Source: Paracandidimonas soli (GTDB lineage Bacteria; Pseudomonadota; Gammaproteobacteria; Burkholderiales; Burkholderiaceae_B). From it: a DNA stretch of 64,000 nt. Numbering within the stretch: position 1 is the first letter of the stretch; each line of letters opens with the position of its first letter. Location: positions 372,001 through 436,000 of the forward strand of contig NZ_SMBX01000003.1 in assembly GCF_004342005.1 (NCBI RefSeq). The letters run 5' to 3'. Below the pieces are notes generated by a model. It ran no database searches, was not told where the DNA came from, and saw only the letters and a list, made by a program, of their open reading frames with translations. This document shows positions 56,597 through 64,000 of the stretch, one piece after another. Made by a program: the position numbers and the translations under genes.

Positions 56597-56628
56597 ATTG
56601 ATTTATTAACGTTAAGTATTGATTTTTG
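56597..56628. promoter_or_regulatory. Palindrome and direct repeats upstream of the Aer-like gene
   Basis: TTAACGTTAA (56606-56615) is a perfect 10-base palindrome, flanked on both sides by TATTGATTT repeats, in an AT-rich block about 110 bases before the receptor start. It could be an operator or UP-type promoter element. No sigma-28 match was found here. Confidence 0.4.
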
Positions 56629-56675
56629 TATGCCCAGAGTCAATAGCATTATGCAAATAGAGGGTTTCCACCAAG

Positions 56676-56704
56676 CAAAAAGCGCATGCCAAGGCATGCG
56701 CTTC
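56676..56704 (-). terminator. Rho-independent terminator of the TRAP operon
   Basis: On the minus strand, AAGCGCATGCC pairs with GGCATGCGCTT across a 2-base loop and ends in a five-T run. It lies about 85 bases after the dctM stop. Confidence 0.8.
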
Positions 56705-56726
56705 TGAAAACATCGTTGTATGGCGA

Positions 56727-56748
56727 CAAGCGGCTTATGTGCCGCTTG
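56727..56748 (-). other. Hairpin just downstream of dctM
   Basis: CAAGCGGC and GCCGCTTG (56727-56734, 56741-56748) make a perfect 8-bp stem with a 6-base loop, between the dctM stop and the T-tailed terminator. It probably protects the 3' end of the mRNA. Confidence 0.5.
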
Positions 56749-56788
56749 CGGACGCCGTCGCGATGGACGACGCCCCTTCGCGCGAAGT

Positions 56789-58714
56789 TCAGTACAGTAC
56801 GCTGGGCAGCCAGAGGCCGATGCCAGGGAACATGTACAGGATGACGATGGCGAGAACCTGGATTGCCATGAACGGCATCATGCCCAGGAATATCTGGTTC
56901 AGCGTCACGTGCGGCGGCGAAACTCCCTTCAGGTAGAAGGCGGACATGGCTACAGGAGGCGACAGGAACGCAGTCTGCAGGTTCAGCGCGACCAGAAGGC
57001 CGAAGAACAGCGGATCGATCTGGTAGTGCGCCAGCAGCGGCAGGAAAATGGGCATGAAGATGATGATGATCTCCGTCCATTCCAGCGGCCAGCCCAGCAG
57101 GAAGATGACTATCTGCGCCAGGATCATGAACTCGATGGGAGTCAGATCCATAGACAGCACCCAGTTGTTGATGATTTCCTGGCCGCCCAGCAAGGCGAAC
57201 GCCGCAGAGAAGATGCTGGAGCCCACGAACAGCCAGCACACCATGGCGCTGGTCTTGGCCGCCAGGTAGACGGACTCCCTGACCATGGCGTAATTCAGCC
57301 GTCGGTAGGCCAGCGCCAGCAGCATGCCGCCCAGCGCGCCCAGCGCCGCCGCCTCGGTCGGCGTGCACAGGCCGATGACTATGCTGCCCAGCACGGCCAG
57401 AATCAGGATGGTCAGCGGGAAGAAGGAGCTGAGCAGCATCTTGAAGATTTCCAGCCGGGCGAAGGTCAGCATGGCGTAGTAGGCCAGCATGGCCAGGCTG
57501 CCGATGGCGAAGAAGATCCAGAAGGTGGTGGACGCGGGACGGCGTTCCGCCTTGGCTTCTTCCGCGACGGCCTGGGCCTCGGAGGTTTCCGCGCTGGATT
57601 GCGCAAGAGGCTCGGCTCCGGGCGGCTCGGCCAGGCCGGACGACTCCATGGGCGGTTCCGCCAAGCCGAATTCGACGGGAGGCTCTTCCAGGCCGCCAAA
57701 ACTGCTGCCGCTGTCGAAAGAGTCGAAGCCCAGTTCCTGCAGATCATAGGCCTGCTCCTGGATCGGCCTGGTCTGATTGTGGTAGCTGGTGCCCGCGATG
57801 GCGAAGAACAGCAGGGCCGGCAGCAGGGCGATGAGCAGGTTCTTGAAAAGCACGCTCATCGGGACGTTGATGTTGCGACGGCCTTTCATGGCGCTGATCA
57901 GGCCCGGGACGGCGCGATTGGTGATCGTCTCCTTGATTGCCTGGGCGTAATCGGGCAGCGGTACGCGGCGGTCTTCTTCGGACAGCGGAGGCGCGACGCT
58001 CGGGCGCAGTTTGGCCAGGATGATGACGTACAGCATGTAGAGGACGGCCAGCATCAAGCCAGGGAAGAAGGCGCCCGCGTACAGCTTGACGACGGAAACG
58101 CCGGCGACGGCGCCGTACAGAATCAGCAGCACCGAGGGCGGCAGCATGATGCCCAGGCACCCGCCCGCCGTGATGGAGCCCGCCGTGAGCTGCACGCTGT
58201 ATCCCGCTCGCAGCATGGCGGGCATCGCCAGCAGCCCCATGAGCGTGACCACTGCGCCGACGATCCCGGTCGCGGTGGCGAAGATGGCGCAGGTGGCGAT
58301 GGTCGCCACCGCCAGCGACCCCGGAATCCTGGCCAGGGCAAGGTGCATGCCCTGGAACAGGCTCTGGATAAGGTTGGCGCGTTCGACCAGATAGCCCATG
58401 AAAATGAACAGGGGCACGGCGATCAGCACGTCATTGGTCATGACGGCGTAGGTGCGCAGCACCATCAGGTCCAGGGTCTGCTGGATGGCCAGATTCGTGC
58501 CCATGTCGCGGTAGGCAAGCAGGGTGAAGATGACCCCCATGCCCATCAGGGTGAAAGCAGTGGGAAAACCCAGCATGATGGTGACGACGATGAGCGCCAG
58601 CATCAGCAGGCCGAGGTGACCGTTGGTCATGTCGGCGGGCGCCGGCATGAAGATGATAATGCTCAGGACGATGCCGATCAGGATCGTCAGACCGAACCAG
58701 ACTTCTTTCCTCAT
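56789..58714 (-). CDS. dctM: TRAP transporter large permease with cytosolic-type insert
   Basis: A 641-residue membrane component of a TRAP transporter, longer than the usual about 430. The N-terminal half (to about 245) and the C-terminal half (from about 425) match the DctM family (GCLGIMLPPSVLLILYGAVA; GLCTPTEAAALGALGG; PPHVTLNQIFLGMMPF). Between them is an insert of about 180 residues with two extra hydrophobic segments and an acidic Pro-rich stretch holding GLEEPP and two GLAEPP units. Its ATG overlaps the dctQ stop (ATGA). It uses an ion gradient to move the ligand delivered by DctP. Confidence 0.92.
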   Translation of the reverse strand: MRKEVWFGLTILIGIVLSIIIFMPAPADMTNGHLGLLMLALIVVTIMLGFPTAFTLMGMGVIFTLLAYRDMGTNLAIQQTLDLMVLRTYAVMTNDVLIAVPLFIFMGYLVERANLIQSLFQGMHLALARIPGSLAVATIATCAIFATATGIVGAVVTLMGLLAMPAMLRAGYSVQLTAGSITAGGCLGIMLPPSVLLILYGAVAGVSVVKLYAGAFFPGLMLAVLYMLYVIILAKLRPSVAPPLSEEDRRVPLPDYAQAIKETITNRAVPGLISAMKGRRNINVPMSVLFKNLLIALLPALLFFAIAGTSYHNQTRPIQEQAYDLQELGFDSFDSGSSFGGLEEPPVEFGLAEPPMESSGLAEPPGAEPLAQSSAETSEAQAVAEEAKAERRPASTTFWIFFAIGSLAMLAYYAMLTFARLEIFKMLLSSFFPLTILILAVLGSIVIGLCTPTEAAALGALGGMLLALAYRRLNYAMVRESVYLAAKTSAMVCWLFVGSSIFSAAFALLGGQEIINNWVLSMDLTPIEFMILAQIVIFLLGWPLEWTEIIIIFMPIFLPLLAHYQIDPLFFGLLVALNLQTAFLSPPVAMSAFYLKGVSPPHVTLNQIFLGMMPFMAIQVLAIVILYMFPGIGLWLPSVLY

Positions 58715-59349
58715 GGCTGGTCTCCTTTCTTGTTTCCTTCCTGTTCGGTGACGTAGACGTCCAGCTTCTTGATGTCGTCGCTCTTGACATCCACCATGTC
58801 CATGAGCTTGTCCACATCGACTTCCTCGACGTCCTTGTCGCGGCTGGGCCAGTATCCGAGCTTGAGGCAGCGCACGCAGTGCACGATTTCCACGAAGCTT
58901 TGCAGTAGCAGGCAGAAGCCAGCCAGCGGGATGACGGCCTTGAAAGGATAGATGGGGGGGCCGTCGGCCGTGATGTTCGAGTGCTCCTGGATGGCCCAGG
59001 ATTCGGCGGCGTAATAGTAGCCGGCCCAGAACATGGCGATGACGCCGGGCAGAAAGAACAGGAAGTAGAGGGTGAGGTCCAGGCCTGCTTGCAGGCGGGG
59101 AGGGAAGAAGCCGTAGAGAACGTCGCCCCTGACGTGGCCGTTCTTGGACAGCGTATAGGCGCCCGCCATCATGAACAGGCCGCCGTACAGCATGTTCATC
59201 ACATCGAATGACCAGGCATGCGGCTGGGACAGGACGTAGCGGGAGAATACTTCGTAGGAAACAAACAGGGTCAACGCCAGGACAAGCCAGCCGAACAACT
59301 GCCCTATCCAGGTATTGAACCGGTCGATCAAGACCAGAATATTCTGCAT
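58711..59349 (-). CDS. dctQ: TRAP transporter small permease
   Basis: A 212-residue protein with four membrane helices and the DctQ pattern (SYEVFSRYVLSQPHAWSFDV, MMAGAYTLSKNGHVRGDVLY). A charged C-terminal tail (about 170-212, rich in Asp/Lys/Val) is longer than in many homologues. It lies between dctP and dctM; 153 bases with a large hairpin separate it from dctP. Confidence 0.92.
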   Translation of the reverse strand: MQNILVLIDRFNTWIGQLFGWLVLALTLFVSYEVFSRYVLSQPHAWSFDVMNMLYGGLFMMAGAYTLSKNGHVRGDVLYGFFPPRLQAGLDLTLYFLFFLPGVIAMFWAGYYYAAESWAIQEHSNITADGPPIYPFKAVIPLAGFCLLLQSFVEIVHCVRCLKLGYWPSRDKDVEEVDVDKLMDMVDVKSDDIKKLDVYVTEQEGNKKGDQP

Positions 59350-59424
59350 GGTAGTTTCACCTTGCTGCTAGTGCAGTGAAATGAGATGCGCGTTGCAGTT
59401 GTGCCGCACGCGCGAGAACACGCC

Positions 59425-59467
59425 GGGAACACCGGCCGTGCCTTGTATGTTGCACGGTGGTGTTCCC
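59425..59467 (-). other. Large hairpin between dctP and dctQ
   Basis: Arms GGGAACACC (59425-59433) and GGTGTTCCC (59459-59467), then CCGTGC and GCACGG inside, with a small internal loop and a 10-base top loop. It is in the transcript between the binding-protein gene and the membrane genes. No T-run; it likely stabilises dctP mRNA or limits read-through so the binding protein is in excess. Confidence 0.5.
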
Positions 59468-59502
59468 GAATGGAGCATGCTTGATAAAGAACCGGAAGTG
59501 GT

Positions 59503-60660
59503 TCAGCCCGCGGCGCGCTTCTTGCCGAAGTAGTGGTTGTAGGCCATGCGCCTGTTGTTGTTTGTATCCATGTCCCAGGACAGGGCGCGTTGCGCGAAGG
59601 CGCGCTGGGATTTCTCGATTTCATCGAACAGCGGGTTGGTCTTGGCCTTTTCCGCGACGATCTTGTCCCAGACGACCAGTTGCTGCTGCAGGATGGAGTC
59701 GGGCGTCTTGTAGAAGCGCACGCCGTCTTCCTTCAGGCGGATGTAGTCCTGCGAGTAGCGGTCCACGGCCTTCCAGGACATATCGGCGGACGAGGCTTCG
59801 ACGGCGTTGTCGATGATGGCCTTGAGCTGCGTTGGCAGCGCGTTGTACTTGTCCTTGTTGAAAATGATCTCGAAGGTTTCCGACGATTGGTGGAAGCTTT
59901 GCAGCATGCACACCTTGGATACGTCGGTGAAGCCCAGCGCGCGGTCCGAGGACGCATTGTTGAACTCGGCGCCGTCGAGCAGGCCGCGGTCCAGGGCCGG
60001 CACGATTTCTCCGCCGGGAAGCGCGTTCACGGCTGCGCCCATTTCGGTGAACAGGTCGATGGCCAGGCCGTTGGTGCGGAACTTGAGGCCCTTCAGATCC
60101 TCAGGCTTGGTGATGGGGTTCTTGAACCAGCCGAAGGGCTGGGTGGGCATGGGGCCGCTGAGGAAGGAAACCACGTTGCCGCCGATGGACTCGTAGAGTT
60201 TGGCCAGCAATTCCTTGCCGCCGCCGTATTTGTGCCAGGCTAGGATCTGGTTGGCGTCCATGCCGAAGGCAGGGCCGGAGGAGAACAGAGCCAGGGCGTT
60301 CTGCTTGCCGTAGTTGTAGCCCAGCACGCCGTGGCCGCCATCCAGGGTTCCCTTGGACACCGCGTCCAGCAGGCCGAAGGCGGGAACGACCGCGCCGGCG
60401 GGCAGGACTTCGATGCGCAGCTCGCCGCCAGTCATATCGTTGATCTTCTTGGCGAAATCGAGCGCGAATTCGTGGAAGATGTCGACGGTGGGCCAAGTGC
60501 TCTGGAAACGGAAGTTCGTTTGCGTCTGGGCCTTGGCGATGGCGGGAAAAGCAAGTGAAGCGGCAGCAGCGGTACCTGCTGCAGCACCGCCAAGGAATTT
60601 CCGGCGCGATACGGCGGAAGTGGTATTGGTCGTGGTGCTGTTATCTACCCTTTTTTTCAT
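59503..60660 (-). CDS. dctP: TRAP transporter substrate-binding protein
   Basis: A 385-residue periplasmic protein that captures the ligand for the DctQM permease. The signal carries a twin-arginine motif (SRRKF, residues 18-22) followed by a hydrophobic stretch to AIAKAQ, suggesting Tat export. Family motifs: LKGLKFRTNGLAIDLFTEMG and LPGGEIVPALDRGLLDGAEF, resembling the 2-oxoacid (TakP-type) subgroup; the substrate is inference. The ATG at 60660 has GGAG 8 bases upstream; an open frame of 38 codons upstream is not used. Confidence 0.93.
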   Translation of the reverse strand: MKKRVDNSTTTNTTSAVSRRKFLGGAAAGTAAAASLAFPAIAKAQTQTNFRFQSTWPTVDIFHEFALDFAKKINDMTGGELRIEVLPAGAVVPAFGLLDAVSKGTLDGGHGVLGYNYGKQNALALFSSGPAFGMDANQILAWHKYGGGKELLAKLYESIGGNVVSFLSGPMPTQPFGWFKNPITKPEDLKGLKFRTNGLAIDLFTEMGAAVNALPGGEIVPALDRGLLDGAEFNNASSDRALGFTDVSKVCMLQSFHQSSETFEIIFNKDKYNALPTQLKAIIDNAVEASSADMSWKAVDRYSQDYIRLKEDGVRFYKTPDSILQQQLVVWDKIVAEKAKTNPLFDEIEKSQRAFAQRALSWDMDTNNNRRMAYNHYFGKKRAAG

Positions 60661-60901
60661 GGGGTGTCTCCTGGATGAGAAGGGTGTCTTCTGTGGTTTG
60701 TTGTGTTGTTGTAGCAAACTGAAGCATTGTTCAATCGCCACGACATTTATAGGGGAATGGCAGGAGGGCGTCAATCCTGATCAGGGATAACCGCGCCATT
60801 GAAATATCAGGGAAAACCAGAGATTTAAGGGTAATCGCTAAGCGGACTCCCGCCGCGGAGGACCGGCGGCGGGAAGCGGGAAGAGATGCCGGGGTGTCCG
60901 G
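60661..60901. other. Upstream region of the TRAP operon
   Basis: 241 bases between dctP and the ABC-F gene, both minus strand. It contains near-identical direct repeats ATCAGGGATAACC (60780-60792) and ATCAGGGAAAACC (60806-60818), 26 bases apart, the first overlapping the palindrome CCTGATCAGG (60776-60785). A stem TCCCGCCGC/GCGGCGGGA (60848-60856, 60866-60874) may end the ABC-F transcript. Promoter boxes could not be fixed. Confidence 0.5.
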
Positions 60902-62839
60902 TCAAGGGAGGGAGGGGGATTCCAGCGCTTCCAGCTGCGTCTGCAGGTCCAGCCAGCGCTCTTCCAGTTCGTCCAGCGATTTCCGCGCGTTGCCGTGCGC
61001 GGCCATGGTGTCCTGGCGTTCTTCGCGGCGCGCGTCGGAGTACAAAGCAGGATCGGCGATGCGCGCGTCCAGGTCTCGCAGTTCGGCGCGCAGGGCATCC
61101 ATCTTTTTTTCTATCTGGGACAGCTCTTTTTCGATGGGCTTCTTCAGCGCGGAAAGGCGCTGGCGCTCCTCGGCTTCCTGGCGGCGCTGCGCCTTGCGGT
61201 CGACCGTGCCGGAGGAAGACGCGGCTTCCGACTGGCGGGCTTCCGTGCGCTGGTCAGCCGCGCGCTGCAGCAGCCAGGCGCGGTAGTCCTCCAGATCGCC
61301 GTCGAACTCTGTCACGCCGCCGTCGGCCACGATCCAGAAATCGTCGACTGTCGTGCGCAGCAGGTGCCTGTCGTGGGAAACCAGCAGCACACTGCCGGGA
61401 AACTCGGCCAGCGCGGTGGCGAGCGCTTCGCGCGTGTCCACGTCGAGGTGATTGCTGGGCTCGTCCAGCAGCAGCAGATTGGGCTTCTGCCAGACGATCA
61501 GCGCCAGCGCGAGCCTGGCCTTTTCGCCGCCCGACATGGGCGCAATCTTGCCGGTGACGGCGTCTCCGCCGAAACCGAATCCGCCCAGGTAGTTTCGCAG
61601 CTCTTGTTCCCTGGCCTGGGGCGCGATTCTTGCGAGATGTTGCAGCGGCGTGGCTTCCAGGTCCAGCATGTCCAACTGGTGCTGGGCGAAATAGCCGACT
61701 TCCAGTCCGCGCGATGCCTTGCGCTCGCCTGCCAGCGGCGCAAGCTCTCCCGCCAGCGTTTTGATGAGAGTGCTCTTGCCGGCGCCGTTCACGCCCAGGA
61801 TACCGATGCGGCTGCCGCCGCGCACCATCAGCTTCACGTCGCGCAGTATGGGGATGTCCCCGCCGTCCTCGGTGCGGTAGCCGGTGCGGACCTCGTCCAG
61901 GACCAGCAGGGGATCCGGCATGCTGAGCGGTTCGGGAATATGGATGTCGATGCCGGACTCCGCATGCAGCGGCGCCAGCTTTTCCATGCGGGCCAGCGCC
62001 TTGACGCGGCTTTGCGCCTGCTTGGCCTTGGTGGCCTTGGCCTTGAAGCGGTCGATGAAGCTTTGCAGGCGGGCGGTCTCGCGGGTCTGGCGTTCCCATG
62101 CCAGCTTCGTCTGGCGCAGGCGCTCGGCGCGCTGGGTCAGGAACGAAGTGTAGTCGCCCTTGTAGGAGACCAGCCTGGCGTGGTCGAAGTGCAGGATGGA
62201 TCTGGCGACGCTGTCCAGGAATTCCGTATCGTGCGAGATCAGCATGACGGTGCCCTGGTAGGCGGCGATCCAGCGCTCCAGCCACAGCATGGCATCGAGG
62301 TCCAGGTGGTTGGTGGGCTCGTCGAGTAGCAGCAGTTCCGACGGCGCCATCAGGGCGCGAGCCAGAGCCAGGCGCATGCGCCAGCCGCCCGAGAACTGGT
62401 TGACGGGCAACTGCCATTGCTCGGGAGCGAAGCCCAGGCCGGCCAGCAATTGCTCCGCGCGCGAATGCGCGCTCCAGGCCTGCGCTTCCACCAGCGCGGC
62501 TTCCAGCTCGGCGATGCGGTGGCCGTCGGCGGGATCCAGCGCGGCGCGCTGAGCCTGCAGCCGGCGCAGATGCACATCGCCGTCTATGACGAATTCGCGC
62601 GCGGGCTGCGCATCGTGCGCCACGTCCTGCTCCACGCTGGCGATGCGCCAGCCGGAGGGAATGCTCAAAGTGCCGGCATCTGCGTCCAGTTCGCCCTTGA
62701 GCAGGGAGAACAGCGTGGATTTGCCCGCGCCGTTCTTGCCGACGATGCCGACGCGTTCTCCCGGATTGACGACGAAGTCCGTATTTTCCAGCAGGACTTT
62801 CACGCCCCTGCGCAGGCCGAGGTTGGTGGCGCGTATCAC
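60902..62839 (-). CDS. ABC-F family ATPase (YheS-like)
   Basis: A 645-residue soluble protein with two ATP-binding domains and no membrane helices, of the ABC-F class that acts on ribosomes. The first Walker A GKNGAGKST lies at 34-42, and the first signature FSGGWRMRLALARAL near 168 is followed by LLLDEPTNHLDLD; the second set is GVNGAGKST, MSGGEKARLALALI and LLLDEPSNHLDVD. The basic inter-domain linker and the C-terminal coiled coil match the YheS type. Its stop region faces the TRAP operon; its start overlaps the prmB stop. Confidence 0.93.
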   Translation of the reverse strand: MIRATNLGLRRGVKVLLENTDFVVNPGERVGIVGKNGAGKSTLFSLLKGELDADAGTLSIPSGWRIASVEQDVAHDAQPAREFVIDGDVHLRRLQAQRAALDPADGHRIAELEAALVEAQAWSAHSRAEQLLAGLGFAPEQWQLPVNQFSGGWRMRLALARALMAPSELLLLDEPTNHLDLDAMLWLERWIAAYQGTVMLISHDTEFLDSVARSILHFDHARLVSYKGDYTSFLTQRAERLRQTKLAWERQTRETARLQSFIDRFKAKATKAKQAQSRVKALARMEKLAPLHAESGIDIHIPEPLSMPDPLLVLDEVRTGYRTEDGGDIPILRDVKLMVRGGSRIGILGVNGAGKSTLIKTLAGELAPLAGERKASRGLEVGYFAQHQLDMLDLEATPLQHLARIAPQAREQELRNYLGGFGFGGDAVTGKIAPMSGGEKARLALALIVWQKPNLLLLDEPSNHLDVDTREALATALAEFPGSVLLVSHDRHLLRTTVDDFWIVADGGVTEFDGDLEDYRAWLLQRAADQRTEARQSEAASSSGTVDRKAQRRQEAEERQRLSALKKPIEKELSQIEKKMDALRAELRDLDARIADPALYSDARREERQDTMAAHGNARKSLDELEERWLDLQTQLEALESPSLP

Positions 62840-63732
62840 GTCAGCAACTGCGATTTGTTGAGCAGGACGATCTGGTCCTCGGCCTCGGCGGTGCTGAGCC
62901 AGATCGGGTCCAGGTCGGGGAAGGCCGCCAGGAAGTTGTCGTATTCGTTGCCGATCTCCAGGATCAGCAGGCCGTCGTCGGCCATGTAGGCCGGAGCCTG
63001 TTCCAGGATGCGCCGCACCAGGTCCATGCCGTCTTCGCCGCCGGCGAGCGCCAGGTCGGGCTCGGCCATATACTCAGCCGGCAAGACATGCATGGAGTTC
63101 GCGTTGACGTAGGGCGGATTGCAGAGGATCAGGGAATAGTCGCAGGGCGGCAGGTTGTCGAACAGGTCGCTCTGGTGGGCGGAGACGCGGCCTTGCAGGC
63201 CGTGCAGGGCGATGTTCTGCGCGGTGACCTCGAGCGCCGCCTCGGAAATGTCGACGGCATCGACCAGCGCGTTCTCGAACGCGTAGGCGGCCAGTATGGC
63301 CAGGCAGCCCGAGCCCGTGCACATGTCGAGCACCGTGACGACGGATTCCGGGTCGGCGACCCAGGGCGTCAGGCCTTCGGACAGGAGCTCCGCGATGGGC
63401 GAGCGCGGTACGATGACGTTTTCATTGACGATGAAGCGCTGCCCCTGCAGCCAGGCTTCGCCCGTCAGGTAGGCCGCGGGCTTGCGCTCGGAGATGCGGC
63501 GTCCGATCAGGTCGAGGAACTGCTTGCGTTCTTCCGGCAGCACTCGTGCGTCCAGGAATGGATCCAGCGTATCCAGCGGCAGATTCAGCGTGTGTAGCAG
63601 CAGGTAGACGGCCTCGTCCCAGGCATTGTCGCTGCCATGGCCGAAGACCAGCTCGGCGGCCCGGAAGCGGCTGACGGCGTAGCGCAGAAGATCGCGTACG
63701 GTGAGAAGATCCCGGTAGGCGGTGGCGTGCAT
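62836..63732 (-). CDS. prmB: Ribosomal protein L3 glutamine methyltransferase PrmB
   Basis: A 298-residue SAM-dependent enzyme that methylates a glutamine of ribosomal protein L3. The SAM site is LDMCTGSGCLAILAA, and the catalytic NPPY motif appears as CNPPYVNANSMHVLPAEY. The N-terminal helical domain (TVRDLLRYAVSRF) separates it from PrmC. It overlaps the ABC-F start by 4 bases, so the two ribosome-linked genes are translationally coupled. Confidence 0.94.
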   Translation of the reverse strand: MHATAYRDLLTVRDLLRYAVSRFRAAELVFGHGSDNAWDEAVYLLLHTLNLPLDTLDPFLDARVLPEERKQFLDLIGRRISERKPAAYLTGEAWLQGQRFIVNENVIVPRSPIAELLSEGLTPWVADPESVVTVLDMCTGSGCLAILAAYAFENALVDAVDISEAALEVTAQNIALHGLQGRVSAHQSDLFDNLPPCDYSLILCNPPYVNANSMHVLPAEYMAEPDLALAGGEDGMDLVRRILEQAPAYMADDGLLILEIGNEYDNFLAAFPDLDPIWLSTAEAEDQIVLLNKSQLLT

Positions 63733-63761
63733 GCGGTTCCTGTAGGTTATGTGTCGCAGGC

Positions 63762-64000
63762 TCAGGCTGGATCGGGCAGCAGCAGCTCGAGCGTGCGGCG
63801 GTAAATGTGTTTCAGCGGCTCCATGTCGGCCAGGCGGATGCTTTCATTGGCCTGGTGGATGCTGGCGTTGATGGGCCCGAACTCTATCACCTGGGGGCAG
63901 ATGGCGGCAATGAAACGGCCGTCCGAAGTGCCGCCCGTCGTGGATAACGTGGTTTCCAGGCCTGTTTCTTCGCGGATGGCGGCGGAAAGCGCCTGGCTGA
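63762..64000 (-). CDS. dapE: Succinyl-diaminopimelate desuccinylase, 3' part
   Basis: The last 78 codons of a gene that continues past the right edge. The reading frame contains [20 protein letters not shown] and [20 protein letters not shown], the conserved zinc-hydrolase C-terminus of DapE with the late metal-ligand His. The enzyme makes LL-diaminopimelate for lysine and peptidoglycan. It stops 29 bases before prmB and may form an operon with it. Confidence 0.9.
   Translation of the reverse strand, partial: SQALSAAIREETGLETTLSTTGGTSDGRFIAAICPQVIEFGPINASIHQANESIRLADMEPLKHIYRRTLELLLPDPA

Overview
The window is a contiguous piece of a GC-rich, Gram-negative chromosome dominated by one flagellar and chemotaxis super-locus. 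P- and L-ring genes (flgI, flgH) show an outer membrane. The FlhDC master regulator combined with CheZ, FliA/FlgM, FlhF, an FlhB-like FhlB protein and PrmB, plus the overall gene order, suggest a betaproteobacterium of the Alcaligenaceae (Bordetella/Achromobacter type). That placement rests on gene content and protein resemblance only. No phage, transposase or CRISPR array was seen.

Layout. (1) 1-6.1 kb holds the end of a chemoreceptor gene, a tRNA-Thr(CGT) with its own promoter and terminator, and a glycosyltransferase overlapping an LpxH-like metallophosphoesterase. It also holds a divergent UDP-glucose dehydrogenase, a MAPEG protein and an AI-2E family transporter. (2) 6.1-7.8 kb is flhDC behind an AT-rich leader with inverted repeats, closed by a terminator. 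(3) 7.9-17.2 kb is motAB-cheAW-mcp-cheRBYZ, with a sigma-28-type promoter sequence inside motB that would feed cheA. (4) 17.4-23.0 kb is flhB-flhA-flhF. (5) 23.0-24.7 kb is the opposing flgN, flgM, flgA. (6) 25.0-37.6 kb is flgBCDEFGHIJ, then flgKL (own sigma-28-type promoter), a chemoreceptor with almost no sensor domain, and a coupled lipoprotein. (7) 37.6-48.7 kb, minus strand, is fliLMNOPQR and fliFGHIJK, with fliE divergent. (8) 49.5-53.8 kb, minus strand, is flaG-fliD-fliS-fliT followed by a second FliK-like protein and a stand-alone FlhB C-terminal domain; fliA is divergent. (9) 54.8-56.5 kb is an Aer-like PAS receptor. (10) 56.8-60.7 kb is a TRAP transporter (P, Q, M). (11) 60.9-64 kb is an ABC-F ATPase, prmB and the 3' end of dapE.

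How the genes fit together. FlhDC should activate the basal-body, export and regulatory operons. FliA, held by FlgM until the hook is finished, should then fire the late genes, and matches to TAAA-N15-GCCGTTAA lie before flgK, flaG-fliDST and cheA. The set of structural, export, motor and signalling genes is nearly complete; the notable absences are a flagellin gene and an FlhG gene beside flhF.

The most unusual points are the roughly 380-residue C-terminal extension and altered G3 motif of FlhF, the FliK2-FhlB pair, the duplicated N-terminal motif of FliN, and the single receptor carrying a CheR-type C-terminal pentapeptide.
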